Shown here: positions 1-8,445 of the stretch, in pieces | How positions within the stretch are numbered: position 1 is the stretch's first letter | How the letters are laid out: every line of letters starts with the position of its first letter | Origin: Pseudomonas putida | Lineage (GTDB): Bacteria; Pseudomonadota; Gammaproteobacteria; Pseudomonadales; Pseudomonadaceae | Reading direction: 5' to 3' | Length of the DNA stretch: 64,000 nucleotides | NCBI GenBank assembly: GCA_041071465.1 | Contig: CP163498.1 | Span: forward strand, 5,970,001 to 6,034,000 | Position numbers and translations under genes: made by a program | Notes under the pieces: model-generated | The model's database searches: none | What the model saw: only the letters and a program-made list of their open reading frames with translations | Told to the model about the DNA's origin: nothing

Positions 1-946
1 CGTGATGCTGCGCGGCATCTTCACCGGCTACCCGGATGAAGTACGCGACCGGCTGATTGCCGACGTGCTGGCTGGCAAGCGCTTCGGCAATGCCCTGGCC
101 GAAATCGGCGGCAAGAACAAGTTCGCCCTCAAGACCCGCGTCGAGCGCCGCGCCGACGGCCAGTGGGTACTCAACGGCAGCAAGTTCTACTCCACCGGCT
201 CCTACCTGGCCGAGTGGATCTCGCTGACTGCCGCCAGCGAAGACGGCGGCGTCGGTGTGCTGCTGCACCGCGACACCCCCGGCTTGACCCTGGTCGATGA
301 CTGGCAGGCCTTCGGGCAGCAAAACTCGGTGAGCGGCACGGTGAAGTTCGACGATATCGTGCTCGACGAACGCTACCTGACCCGCCGCAGCGGGCCGATG
401 AAACGCACCGGTCTGACCTTCCCGCAGATCCTCCACGCGGCCATCGACACCGGCATCGCCGCAGGCGCATTGCAGGCGGCGGTCGAGTACCTGCGCGAAC
501 ATGCCCGCGCCTGGGTGGAAAGCGGCGTCGAGCGCGCCAGTGACGAGCCGCATGTGATTCGCCAGGTCGGCGAGTATGCCGTGGCGCTACGCGGCGCCGA
601 GTCGGTGCTGCGCGAAGCGGCGCGGGTGTTCGACGAACACGAGCGCGATCCGCAGAACAAGGCGTTGCAGGATGAGCTGATCTTGTCGGTGGCTACCGCC
701 CGTGCGCATTCCGATGCGGCGTCGCTGAAAATTTCCAGCGACCTGTTCTCGCTGCTGGGGGCCAGCGCTTCGCTCAGCAAGTGGAACCTCGACCGCTTCT
801 GGCGCAATGCCCGGGTGCACACCACCCACGACCCGATCCGCTGGCGCCTGCACAACGTCGGCAACTACTACCTGAACGGGGCGGATCCCGGGGAGTACAC
901 GGCTGTGCTCAATGCCAAGGAGAACCAGGGCGCTACACGCCGCTGA
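1..946 (+). CDS. DszC/SfnC-like flavin-dependent monooxygenase, 5' end cut by window edge
   Basis: This is the C-terminal 314 residues of an acyl-CoA-dehydrogenase-fold protein; the start lies before the window. The DszC/SfnC branch uses this fold with reduced flavin and oxygen to oxidise sulfides or sulfones rather than to dehydrogenate acyl-CoA. The C-terminus carries FWRNARVHTTHDP and then VGNYYLNG, which matches the DszC/SfnC ending where DszC has its catalytic His (His391 as I remember it). Family length is about 400 residues, so roughly 80-100 are missing. The gene sits with an SsuD-like oxygenase and DszB-like proteins, which supports a role in sulfur release from organosulfur compounds. 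The exact substrate is not readable from sequence. Confidence 0.8.
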   Translation, partial: VMLRGIFTGYPDEVRDRLIADVLAGKRFGNALAEIGGKNKFALKTRVERRADGQWVLNGSKFYSTGSYLAEWISLTAASEDGGVGVLLHRDTPGLTLVDDWQAFGQQNSVSGTVKFDDIVLDERYLTRRSGPMKRTGLTFPQILHAAIDTGIAAGALQAAVEYLREHARAWVESGVERASDEPHVIRQVGEYAVALRGAESVLREAARVFDEHERDPQNKALQDELILSVATARAHSDAASLKISSDLFSLLGASASLSKWNLDRFWRNARVHTTHDPIRWRLHNVGNYYLNGADPGEYTAVLNAKENQGATRR

Positions 947-960
947 AATGGGGTTTGGGC

Positions 961-1004
961 GGGGGCGCTTTGCGCCCCTATCGCGACACAAGGCCGCTCC
1001 TACA
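961..1004. repeat. REP-like element
   Basis: A GGGGCGC/GCGCCCC hairpin is followed by CGCGACACAAGGCCGCTCCT, the reverse complement of the REP-like core found at five places in the window. It lies between the monooxygenase and the ABC exporter and may also terminate transcription. Confidence 0.75.
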
Positions 1005-1037
1005 AGGGGCGGCGTCGCATTCTGATCGAGCATTTAC

Positions 1038-2813
1038 ATGAACCACCCTCTTCTTCGGGCCTTGGCCATCTATCGCGAAATGCCTTGGCGCTTCGCCTTG
1101 GTCACAGCCTTGTACATTGCCGGCAACCTCGGCTTGGCCTGGCAACAGTGGCTGATCGGCCACGCGGTCGACGATGTCAGCAGCGGCCGCGCCGTACAGC
1201 GCCTGGCCGATGGCAGCCTGGACGCCAGCATAGCCTGGCACTGGCTGTGGCTGCTGCTGGCCATTGCCCTGGGGCGCGGCCTGTTGCAATACGCCGCCGC
1301 CGTGTTGTCACTGGTACTCAGCCAAGCCCTGCTCACGCGCCTGCGTGAGCGCATCCTCAGCCAGGTGCAGTACCTGCACCTGGGCTACCACTGGCGCCAC
1401 GGCATGGGTGAACTGGTTACCCGCACCACCCGCGATGCCGACAAGGTGCGCGACGCGCTGATCACCTTCTGGCGGCAGATCATCGAAACGCCGCTGGTGG
1501 TGATCGCCGCCGTTGGCCTGTTGAGCTGGTACGACCCGCTGTTGGGCCTGGTGCCCTTGTTGCTGACCGGTGCCGGGCTGTGGCTGTTCGTGGTACAGAC
1601 CGACCGCCTGGTCACCCTCGACCGTGCCGTGGGCGCCGCCTACGACCAAGTCAGCCAGGACCTGGCCGAAGGCATTGGTGGGGTGCGGGTAATCAAGGCC
1701 TTCGGCCTGGAAAAGCAGCGCATCGCCCGTTTTGCCAGCCAGGTCGAGGTGTTCACCGGCCATGCTCGCACCGCCCTCGCCTACGCCAGCTCGCGCATTC
1801 CGCTGCCGCAGGCGGTGGTGGCGCTGGGGCATGTGTGGATCCTGGTCTATGGTGCCCAGCGCGTGGCAGCCGGCGCGCTGGGCATCGGCGAGCTGGTCAC
1901 CTCGCTGCTGGTGGCGACCACGCTGGTGTTCCGTATCGAAGGCATTGGCCGGGTGATGCAGACGTTTGCCGATGCCCGCGCCAGCGCCGAACGCATCTGG
2001 CAGTTGCTGGACGAGCGCCCGGCCATCATTGGCGGCCATGCCGCCCTGCCCGCCGGGCCGTTGGGGCTGAAGCTCAACCAGGTACACGTCAGTGCTGCAG
2101 AAGCGGGCCGGCACATCCTGCACGACTGCTCGCTGACCCTGCGACCCGGCGAAGTGGTGGCGCTGGTCGGCGCCACCGGCACCGGCAAAAGCCTGCTGGC
2201 CAGCCTGCTGCCACGCCTGGCCGATGTGCAAAGCGGTAGCGTGCAGGTCGGTAGTGACAGTACCGGTTGGCATGACCTGCGCGACCTCGACCTGGCCGAC
2301 CTGCGCCGCCGCGTGCAGGTACTGCCGCAGGAGAGCTTTCTGTTCTCTGACAGCCTGGCCGCCAACTTGCGCATGGCCGCACCGCAGGCCAGCGACGCGC
2401 AGTTGCGTGAAGCCTTGCGCCTGGCCGCCGCCGAGGATGTGCTGGAGCGCCTGCCACACGGCCTGGACACCCCGCTGGGCGACCGTGGCGTGACCCTGTC
2501 CGGCGGCCAGCGCCAACGCCTGTGCCTGGCCCGCGCGCTGCTTGGGGCACCCGATATCCTCTGCCTGGACGACGCCACCAGCGCCTTGGATGCACTGGGC
2601 GAACGCCAGGTACTGCACAACATCCGCCGCCTGCACAGCACAAGTGGCCAAGGCCCGACCTTGCTGCTGATCACCAGCCGCCTGTCCACCCTGCTGCTGG
2701 CCGACCGCGTGCTGATGCTGGAAAACGGCCGCATCGGTGCCTCCGGTAGCCATGCCGAACTGAGCACGCACAACGCCCATTACCGCGACCTGCTGGGGAT
2801 CGACCATGACTGA
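1038..2813 (+). CDS. ABC exporter half-transporter, degenerate-site subunit
   Basis: The 591-residue protein has an N-terminal type-IV exporter membrane domain (about residues 1-320) and a C-terminal nucleotide-binding domain. Walker A is GATGTGKS (about residue 375) and the signature is LSGGQ (about 486). The Walker B region reads LCLDDATSALD, so the catalytic Glu is Asp, and the switch His is Ser (ITSRLST). Both changes make its own ATP site non-canonical. It overlaps the next gene by 8 bases, and the two almost certainly form a heterodimer. The substrate is unknown; the position between sulfur genes may be incidental. Confidence 0.85.
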   Translation: MNHPLLRALAIYREMPWRFALVTALYIAGNLGLAWQQWLIGHAVDDVSSGRAVQRLADGSLDASIAWHWLWLLLAIALGRGLLQYAAAVLSLVLSQALLTRLRERILSQVQYLHLGYHWRHGMGELVTRTTRDADKVRDALITFWRQIIETPLVVIAAVGLLSWYDPLLGLVPLLLTGAGLWLFVVQTDRLVTLDRAVGAAYDQVSQDLAEGIGGVRVIKAFGLEKQRIARFASQVEVFTGHARTALAYASSRIPLPQAVVALGHVWILVYGAQRVAAGALGIGELVTSLLVATTLVFRIEGIGRVMQTFADARASAERIWQLLDERPAIIGGHAALPAGPLGLKLNQVHVSAAEAGRHILHDCSLTLRPGEVVALVGATGTGKSLLASLLPRLADVQSGSVQVGSDSTGWHDLRDLDLADLRRRVQVLPQESFLFSDSLAANLRMAAPQASDAQLREALRLAAAEDVLERLPHGLDTPLGDRGVTLSGGQRQRLCLARALLGAPDILCLDDATSALDALGERQVLHNIRRLHSTSGQGPTLLLITSRLSTLLLADRVLMLENGRIGASGSHAELSTHNAHYRDLLGIDHD

Positions 2814-4653
2814 TGTGCAGCACACCCCTGCCAGCGATATCGACACCGAGCAACGCCTGGCCCGGCAGGCGCTGGACCGTGGCATGTTCCACCGCCTGCT
2901 GCCGCTGCTACGGCCTGTTCGCGGGCAGATCCTGGCAGTGATCGGCATCGAACTGCTGCTGGTGTTCACCGTGTTCCTGCGCCCGTGGTTCGTGCGCGAA
3001 CTGCTGGACAATGGCCTGGTGCCCAGCGCCGACCACTGGCTGCTGGATGAGCGCCTGGTGCTGTGGTTGGGCCTGGGGCTGGCGGCGAGCTGGCTGGGGC
3101 GTTTTCTGCTGGCCGGGGTGTCGCAGTTCGTTGCCGGACGCGCTGCCATCGGCGTGCTGAACGCGCTGCGGGTGAAGGTGTTTGCCCATGTGCAGGCGCT
3201 GTCGGTGAGCTATTTCGACCAGACCCGCGCCGGGCGCATCATTTCCCGCGCCGACCGTGACGTGGATGCGCTGGAGCCGCTGCTGGTGCAAGGTCCGCCG
3301 GAGCTGCTGGGTGCCTTGCTGCGCTGCGGCCTGGCGGCGGTGATGCTGTGGCGCATCGAGCCCAGTTTCTTCTACAGCCTGGCCGCCACAGTGCCGCTGC
3401 TGGCCGTGGCCACCTGGCGTTTCAAGCGCGTGTCGCAACGCAACTGGGCCAAGGTGGCCGAACAACGCAGCCGCTTCACCGCGCACCTGGTAGAAAGCGT
3501 CAGCGGGGTGCGGCTGATCCAGCAGTGCGGGCAAGAGCAGCGCAACCAGGCGCGTTACCGGCGCCTGCTGGAGGACTTCAACCAAGCGCTGATTCGCGGC
3601 AGCCTGCGCGCCGGCTGGTTCGCCCCGTTCACCGCATTGCTGAGCACCACCGGCATGGCGGTACTGCTGCTGGTCGGCGCCCATGGCCTGGCCGAGGGCA
3701 AGGTGAGTGTGGGCCAGGTGGCCGAAAGCCTGTTCTACGTGTTCCTGTTCCTTGGGCCATTGCAGGAGCTGTCGGACCTGTTCGAGCGCTATGCCACCGG
3801 CAGTGCCTCGGCCCAGCGCATCTTCCTGCTGCTCGACACCCGCCCGCAGGTGCTCGACCCTCCGGTACAGCAGGCGCTGGCCCGTGCGCGCGGCCAGGTG
3901 GACTTCGACAGCGTCGGTTTTGCTTACGCACCCAACAGCCCCCGGCCTGTGATCGATGGGCTCGACCTGCATATCCGCGCCGGTGAGGTGCTGGCCATCG
4001 TCGGCCCCTCCGGGCATGGCAAGAGCACGCTGGTGCAGCTGCTGACACGCTTCTACGAAGTGCAGCAAGGCGCCATCAGGCTCGATGGCATCGACCTGCG
4101 CGCACTGGCCCAGCACGATCTGCGGCGCAACGTGGGCGTGGTGTTGCAGGACAACGTGCTGTTCAGTGGCAGCATCCTCGACAACCTGCGCCTGGCCGCG
4201 CCCGACGCCGACGACGCGCAGTTGGTGGCCGCCGCCCGCGAGCTGGGTGCCGACGAAGTGCTGGAACGCCTGCCGCAGCGCTACCACACCGAAGTCGGCC
4301 CACTGGGCGCGCACCTGAGCCATGGCCAGCGGCAGTTGGTGTGCCTGGTGCGGGCGTACTTGGCCGACCCGGCGGTGCTGGTGCTCGACGAAGCCACCTC
4401 GGCGGTGGACGTGCACACCGAGCGGCGTATCCAGCGCGCCCTGCGTCGACTGTGCCAAGGGCGTACCGCAATCATCATCGCCCATCGCCTGGCGACCATC
4501 CGCGATGCCGACCGGATTGCCGTGGTGAAGCATGGGCGGGTGGTGGAGCAAGGGGCGCATGCCGATCTGATCGGGCGTAGCGGTGCTTATGCAGCGCTGT
4601 ACGAAGCCTATCTGCGCAGCGCCGGGGAGGTTGCAACCGAAGCTGCGCATTAA
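2806..4653 (+). CDS. ABC exporter half-transporter, catalytic-site subunit
   Basis: The 615-residue protein has an exporter membrane domain followed by an NBD with Walker A GPSGHGKS (about residue 398), Walker B LVLDEATSAVD with the catalytic Glu, and switch His in IIIAHRLAT. The signature is LSHGQ rather than LSGGQ. In a heterodimer its intact Walker site would face the LSGGQ of the preceding subunit, giving one consensus and one degenerate site, as in TM287/288-type exporters. The start overlaps the previous stop, so translation is probably coupled. The substrate is unknown; drugs, lipids or peptides are all possible for this class. Confidence 0.86.
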   Translation: MTDVQHTPASDIDTEQRLARQALDRGMFHRLLPLLRPVRGQILAVIGIELLLVFTVFLRPWFVRELLDNGLVPSADHWLLDERLVLWLGLGLAASWLGRFLLAGVSQFVAGRAAIGVLNALRVKVFAHVQALSVSYFDQTRAGRIISRADRDVDALEPLLVQGPPELLGALLRCGLAAVMLWRIEPSFFYSLAATVPLLAVATWRFKRVSQRNWAKVAEQRSRFTAHLVESVSGVRLIQQCGQEQRNQARYRRLLEDFNQALIRGSLRAGWFAPFTALLSTTGMAVLLLVGAHGLAEGKVSVGQVAESLFYVFLFLGPLQELSDLFERYATGSASAQRIFLLLDTRPQVLDPPVQQALARARGQVDFDSVGFAYAPNSPRPVIDGLDLHIRAGEVLAIVGPSGHGKSTLVQLLTRFYEVQQGAIRLDGIDLRALAQHDLRRNVGVVLQDNVLFSGSILDNLRLAAPDADDAQLVAAARELGADEVLERLPQRYHTEVGPLGAHLSHGQRQLVCLVRAYLADPAVLVLDEATSAVDVHTERRIQRALRRLCQGRTAIIIAHRLATIRDADRIAVVKHGRVVEQGAHADLIGRSGAYAALYEAYLRSAGEVATEAAH

Positions 4654-4662
4654 CGCTATCCC

Positions 4663-4779
4663 TGTAGGAGCGGCCTTGTGTCGCGATGGGCCGCAAAGCG
4701 GCCCCGGCAATCTTCGCGGCAAAGCTGGAGATCTGGGGCCGCTGCGCGCCCAATCGCGACACAAGGCCGCTCCTACAGG
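4663..4779. repeat. Inverted pair of REP-like elements
   Basis: TAGGAGCGGCCTTGTGTCGC and its reverse complement face each other, with GGCCGC-type hairpins between them. This BIME-like pair lies downstream of the exporter operon and is a plausible transcription end. Confidence 0.8.
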
Positions 4780-4793
4780 TTGATTTGCACTCG

Positions 4794-4841
4794 TGCTGCT
4801 ACCCCAGCATCCATTGCTGGCGCACTGCTGCCACAGCAGCA
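4794..4841. promoter_or_regulatory. Tandem palindromic activator sites (site A)
   Basis: A perfect palindrome TGCTGC-CACA-GCAGCA lies at 4826-4841. A weaker copy, TGCTGC-TACC-CCAGCA, lies at 4794-4809, 32 bases (about three helical turns) upstream. The strong copy is about 55 bases before the sigma-54 promoter at 4896. The same arrangement recurs before 8446 and 13452. I infer binding sites of an NtrC-class activator; the activator itself is not in the window. Confidence 0.6.
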
Positions 4842-4895
4842 CCCCTCTCCCCGCTAGCGCCTCAATCCCCCGCCCCACAGGCCATGCGCCACGCA

Positions 4896-4911
4896 TGGCA
4901 CAGCCGTTGCA
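4896..4911 (+). promoter_or_regulatory. Sigma-54 promoter for the SsuD/DszB-like operon
   Basis: TGGCACAGCCGTTGCA matches the -24/-12 consensus TGGCAC-N5-TTGCW exactly, with the GG and GC dinucleotides at the required spacing. It ends 42 bases before the start codon at 4954. Confidence 0.82.
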
Positions 4912-4953
4912 CCACCCTCTCCATCCGCACACTCTCCCCCTTCAGGAGCCCCC

Positions 4954-6102
4954 ATGACCACCGAATTCTTCTGGCGCCTGCCCTTGGGCACCGACGGCCC
5001 GCAGCTGTCCACCGACCGCCACAACCGTGGCAACCCTGTACACCGCCCCGGCAACATCGCCCCCGGTCGCCTGCCCGATGGCCAGGCCGACTGCTTTACC
5101 TACATCGACTACATCGCCCAGGTGGCCAAGGCCGCCGAGCTGGCCGGCTTCGAGGGGGCGCTGCTGCCCACCGGCCCGGAGCCGTGGATTGCCGCCGCCG
5201 CGCTGGCCCGCGAAACCCGCCGTATCCGCTTTTTGATCGCCTTTCAGGCCACCTGGACCCTGCCCGCCTATGCCGCCCAGCAGGCGGCCATTCTGCAAAA
5301 CCTCAGCGGAGGGCGGCTGGACTGGAACATCATCACCGGCGGCAACCCGGCCAGCCAACGCGCCAATGGCGACTTCCTCGAACACGACCTGCGCTACAAG
5401 CGCACGGGCGAATTTCTCGACGTGATCCAAGGCCTGTGGACGCAAGACTCGTTCTCCTACGATGGCGACATCTACCGCCTGGAAAACGGCAGCCTGCCGC
5501 CAGGCCTGCAACACGAACGCAAACCAGGCGTGTACTTCTCCGGCTTTTCCGATGCCGCGTTGAACGTGGCCGCGCGCCATGCCGACGTGTACCTGAACTG
5601 GGCTGAACCGATCGACAAGCTCAAGCCGCATATCGAACGGGTACGCGAGCTGGCCGACAAACAGGGTCGCACGGTGCGCTTCGGCCTGCGCGTCGACCTG
5701 TTCGCCCGCGAAACCGAAGAGCAGGCCTGGCGCGAGCTGCGCCAGCAGTTCGAGCGCCTGGAAGGCAAGGCCAGCAGCACGGCGAAAAACTTCATCACCG
5801 GCTCCGACTCGGTCGGCGGCGCGCGCCAGGCCGCGTATCACCAGGGCTTGCAGGGTTTCGACGAACTAATCCTGGCACGCAACCTGTGGGCCGGCTTCGC
5901 CAAGGCCAAGCCTGGCCCAACCGTGGGCCTGGTGGGCAGCCACCAGAACATCGCCGAGCGCCTGGCCGAATACCGCGATGCCGGTTTCAGCACCTTCATC
6001 CTCGCCGCCAACCCGCACCTGGAAGAAGCCCTGCGCATCGGCCAGGAAGTGCTGCCGCTGGTGCAACAGGCCACCCCTACCCTTTTGCAGGCCAGCGCCT
6101 GA
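4954..6102 (+). CDS. SsuD-like LLM-class flavin-dependent monooxygenase
   Basis: The 382-residue protein is of the bacterial-luciferase-like TIM-barrel family close to alkanesulfonate monooxygenases (SsuD/MsuD): early PLGTDGPQLST, then GFEGALLPTG, and the conserved NIITGGNP segment that follows the flavin-site strand. Such enzymes use FMNH2 and O2 to cleave a C-S bond, releasing sulfite and an aldehyde, or oxidise sulfones to sulfinates as DszA does. The start follows an AGGAGC ribosome site. It is the first gene of an operon with two DszB-like genes and has a sigma-54 promoter. No flavin reductase gene is present in the window. Confidence 0.85.
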   Translation: MTTEFFWRLPLGTDGPQLSTDRHNRGNPVHRPGNIAPGRLPDGQADCFTYIDYIAQVAKAAELAGFEGALLPTGPEPWIAAAALARETRRIRFLIAFQATWTLPAYAAQQAAILQNLSGGRLDWNIITGGNPASQRANGDFLEHDLRYKRTGEFLDVIQGLWTQDSFSYDGDIYRLENGSLPPGLQHERKPGVYFSGFSDAALNVAARHADVYLNWAEPIDKLKPHIERVRELADKQGRTVRFGLRVDLFARETEEQAWRELRQQFERLEGKASSTAKNFITGSDSVGGARQAAYHQGLQGFDELILARNLWAGFAKAKPGPTVGLVGSHQNIAERLAEYRDAGFSTFILAANPHLEEALRIGQEVLPLVQQATPTLLQASA

Positions 6103-6121
6103 CCCCGACCGGAGCCCGAAC

Positions 6122-7186
6122 ATGAGCCAACCCCTCGATACCTTGTGGTACACCCGTTGTCCGGTGCCCACGGGCCTTGGCATTGCCGTGCAGCAAGGCT
6201 GGCTGCAGGAGGACCTGGCCAGCCTTGGCACCCAGGTGCAGTCGCTACGCGAAGCCGAGCAGCAGGCCGTGCGTGAATCGCACTTTGACCACAGCCTGCT
6301 GAACTCGGTACGTCATGGCGGCAGCATCCCGGCCATCTGGGCCCGCGCCCAGGGCCGCGATACCCGCGTGATCGGCCTGTCGTGGGCCGATGAGGCGCAG
6401 TTGATCCTGACCCGACCACACAGCGGCATCCACACCGTCAAAGACCTCAAGGGCAGGCGCTTCGGCCTGCCCGACTGGGCTGCGGCGCAAATCGACTTCA
6501 CCCGTGCCCAGGCCCTGCGCGGCCTGGAAAACGCCTTGAAACTCGAAGGGCTGCAAGTGGGCGACGTAGCGTTGGTCAACTACCGCTACGACGGCACCTT
6601 CAGCGACCGCCCAGTGCGCAACGTGGCCGGCACTCCGGTATCCAGCACCCAGAGCGAAGGCCGTAACCTGGAGCTGGCCGGCCTGCTGCGCGGCGAGGTG
6701 GACGCGATCTTCCTCAAAGGTGCCAGCGCCGTGCAACTGGCCCACGCCTTTGCCCTGCGCACGGTGATCGACACCGGCAGCCACCCCGACCCGCTGATCC
6801 GCAGCAACAATGGCACACCGCGCACCCTGGCGGTGGACAGCCACCTGCTGGCGCAGCACCCGCAGGTGGTGCACACGCTTCTTGGCTCGGTGCTGCGCGC
6901 CGAGCGCTGGGCCCATCAGCACCCGGATGAAACCCGCCGCTACCTGGCGCGGGAAACCAACAGCAGCGAGTACTGGGTGCAAGTGGCCTACGGCATTGAC
7001 GCCCACCTGCGCCTGAGCACCCGCCTGGACGATCAGGCCATTACCGCCTTGCAGGACTTTGTCGAGTTCCTCGAACGCTGGCGCTTCATCCCGGCGCGCT
7101 TCGAGGTGCGCGACTGGATCGCCCAGCAACCACTGGACCAGCTGCTGGCCCCCACCTCCATGGAAAGGAAACCCGTTACCCCATGA
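6122..7186 (+). CDS. DszB-like desulfinase candidate (SsuA/DszB fold, triad intact)
   Basis: The 354-residue protein looks like a periplasmic-binding-fold protein and would often be annotated as an ABC substrate-binding protein, but it has no signal peptide. Its N-terminus TLWYTRCPVPTG parallels the DszB segment containing the catalytic Cys27. It also has SHFDH and, ten residues on, RHGGSIP, parallel to DszB His60 and Arg70. The putative triad is Cys13, His54 and Arg64, with the same His-to-Arg spacing. DszB hydrolyses an aromatic sulfinate to sulfite. I infer a cytoplasmic sulfinate desulfinase; the substrate is unknown. I chose the ATG at 6122, just after the preceding gene and in line with its paralogue. 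Confidence 0.7.
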   Translation: MSQPLDTLWYTRCPVPTGLGIAVQQGWLQEDLASLGTQVQSLREAEQQAVRESHFDHSLLNSVRHGGSIPAIWARAQGRDTRVIGLSWADEAQLILTRPHSGIHTVKDLKGRRFGLPDWAAAQIDFTRAQALRGLENALKLEGLQVGDVALVNYRYDGTFSDRPVRNVAGTPVSSTQSEGRNLELAGLLRGEVDAIFLKGASAVQLAHAFALRTVIDTGSHPDPLIRSNNGTPRTLAVDSHLLAQHPQVVHTLLGSVLRAERWAHQHPDETRRYLARETNSSEYWVQVAYGIDAHLRLSTRLDDQAITALQDFVEFLERWRFIPARFEVRDWIAQQPLDQLLAPTSMERKPVTP

Positions 7187-8241
7187 CCAAGCCCCTGGAA
7201 ACCCTCTGGTACACCCACAGCCCGGTGCCCACCGGCCTCGGCATTGCCGTGCAGTCGGGGCGCCTGGCTGAGGCCTTTGCGCCGTTCGGCACCAACATCC
7301 AGTCGCTGCGCGAATCCAGCGAACGCGAGGTGCGCGAGGCCCATTACGACCACCACCTGCAGAACTCGGTGCGCCACGGCGGCAACATCCCGGCGATCTG
7401 GGCCTATGCCAGCGGCGTCGATACCCGCGTGCTGGGGCTGTCGTGGAGTGATGAGGTGCAGCTGATCCTCACCACCGAAGAAAGCGGCGTACGCAGCATC
7501 CGCGACCTGAAAAACCGTCGCTTCGGCATACCCAAGTGGGCCAACGTGCAGATCGATTTCACCCGTGCCCAGGCCCTGCGCGGGCTGGAAAACGCCCTGA
7601 AGCTCGAAGGCCTGGCCGTTGCCGATGTCGAATTGGTCGACTACCCCTACGGTGGCACCTACAGCGACGACGCCAAGCAGCACCTGTATGGCGCCGAAGT
7701 GAGCCTTGACACCAGCCGCTTCAGCCGCCGCAACAACGAGCTGATCGGCCTGCTACGGGGCGATATCGACGCCATCTTCCTCAAGGGCGCGCATGCCGTG
7801 CACCTGGCCCATGAGTTTGGGCTGCGCGTGGTAGTGGATACCGGCAGCCACCCCGACCCGCTGATCCGCAGCAACAACGGCACCCCGCGAACGCTGACCG
7901 TGGACCGGCACTTGCTGGAGAACCACTTCGATGCCAGCCGCACGCTGGTCGACACGGTGCTGCGCACCGAGCAATGGGCCTGGGCCAACCCGGAGGAGAC
8001 CCGGCGCTTTCTGGCGCGTGAGCTGAACACCAGCGAGTACTGGGTGGCGGCGGCCTATGGCGACGATGCGCATCGGCGCTTGCGCACAACGCTGGACAGC
8101 CGCTCGATCGGGGCGTTGCAGGACTTTACCGAGTTTCTGTTCAGGTGGGGGTTCATACCCCGGCGCTTCGATGTGCGGGAGTGGATTGATTTTCGCGTGC
8201 TGGAGAGTGTGATCGGTTCGACGTCGCGGTTGGCAGTTTGA
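7183..8241 (+). CDS. DszB-like paralogue with Ser replacing the catalytic Cys
   Basis: The 352-residue protein is a close tandem paralogue of the gene before it (shared PVPTGLGIAVQ, RHGGxIPAIW, DFTRAQALRGLENALKLEG, and SHPDPLIRSNNGTPRTL). It overlaps that gene by four bases (ATGA), so translation is coupled. It also lacks a signal peptide. At the position of the putative nucleophile it has Ser13 (YTHSPVP), while His54 and Arg64 remain. Cys-to-Ser change in DszB abolishes activity, so this is either a non-catalytic partner or substrate carrier, or an enzyme with different chemistry. A conventional SsuA role is unlikely without export. Confidence 0.7.
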   Translation: MTKPLETLWYTHSPVPTGLGIAVQSGRLAEAFAPFGTNIQSLRESSEREVREAHYDHHLQNSVRHGGNIPAIWAYASGVDTRVLGLSWSDEVQLILTTEESGVRSIRDLKNRRFGIPKWANVQIDFTRAQALRGLENALKLEGLAVADVELVDYPYGGTYSDDAKQHLYGAEVSLDTSRFSRRNNELIGLLRGDIDAIFLKGAHAVHLAHEFGLRVVVDTGSHPDPLIRSNNGTPRTLTVDRHLLENHFDASRTLVDTVLRTEQWAWANPEETRRFLARELNTSEYWVAAAYGDDAHRRLRTTLDSRSIGALQDFTEFLFRWGFIPRRFDVREWIDFRVLESVIGSTSRLAV

Positions 8242-8247
8242 GATTTT

Positions 8248-8266
8248 GGGGCCGCTAAGCGGCCCC
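8248..8266. terminator. GC-rich hairpin after the SsuD/DszB-like operon
   Basis: GGGGCCGC-TAA-GCGGCCCC lies seven bases after the stop codon. It lacks a strong downstream T-run; it resembles the hairpin part of the local REP element and probably marks the operon end. Confidence 0.55.
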
Positions 8267-8286
8267 GACAATCTGAGCCCCACCAC

Positions 8287-8335
8287 TGCTGCCCCAGCAG
8301 CACTCGCCCAGCACCCCACTGCTGCCCAATCTGCA
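8287..8335. promoter_or_regulatory. Tandem palindromic activator sites (site B)
   Basis: A perfect TGCTGC-CCCA-GCAGCA lies at 8287-8302, and a weaker TGCTGC-CCAA-TCTGCA at 8320-8335, 33 bases apart. They precede the sigma-54 promoter at 8388 by about 55-85 bases, the same arrangement as before 4954 and 13452. They are inferred enhancer sites of the same activator. Confidence 0.58.
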
Positions 8336-8387
8336 ACACAGCCCAATAGTTCAAATAAAATCTTTATACATCAATAACTTAACAACA

Positions 8388-8403
8388 TGGCACAGTCCCT
8401 GCT
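8388..8403 (+). promoter_or_regulatory. Sigma-54 promoter for the TonB-dependent receptor genes
   Basis: TGGCACAGTCCCTGCT has the GG and GC elements at -24/-12 spacing, with one mismatch to the TTGC block. An AT-rich stretch lies directly upstream (8345-8385), typical of an IHF-bendable region. The start codon is at 8446. Confidence 0.72.
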
Positions 8404-8445
8404 CTAGCTCTCCCCAACAACGCTTTACATACGGGGAGATTCACC

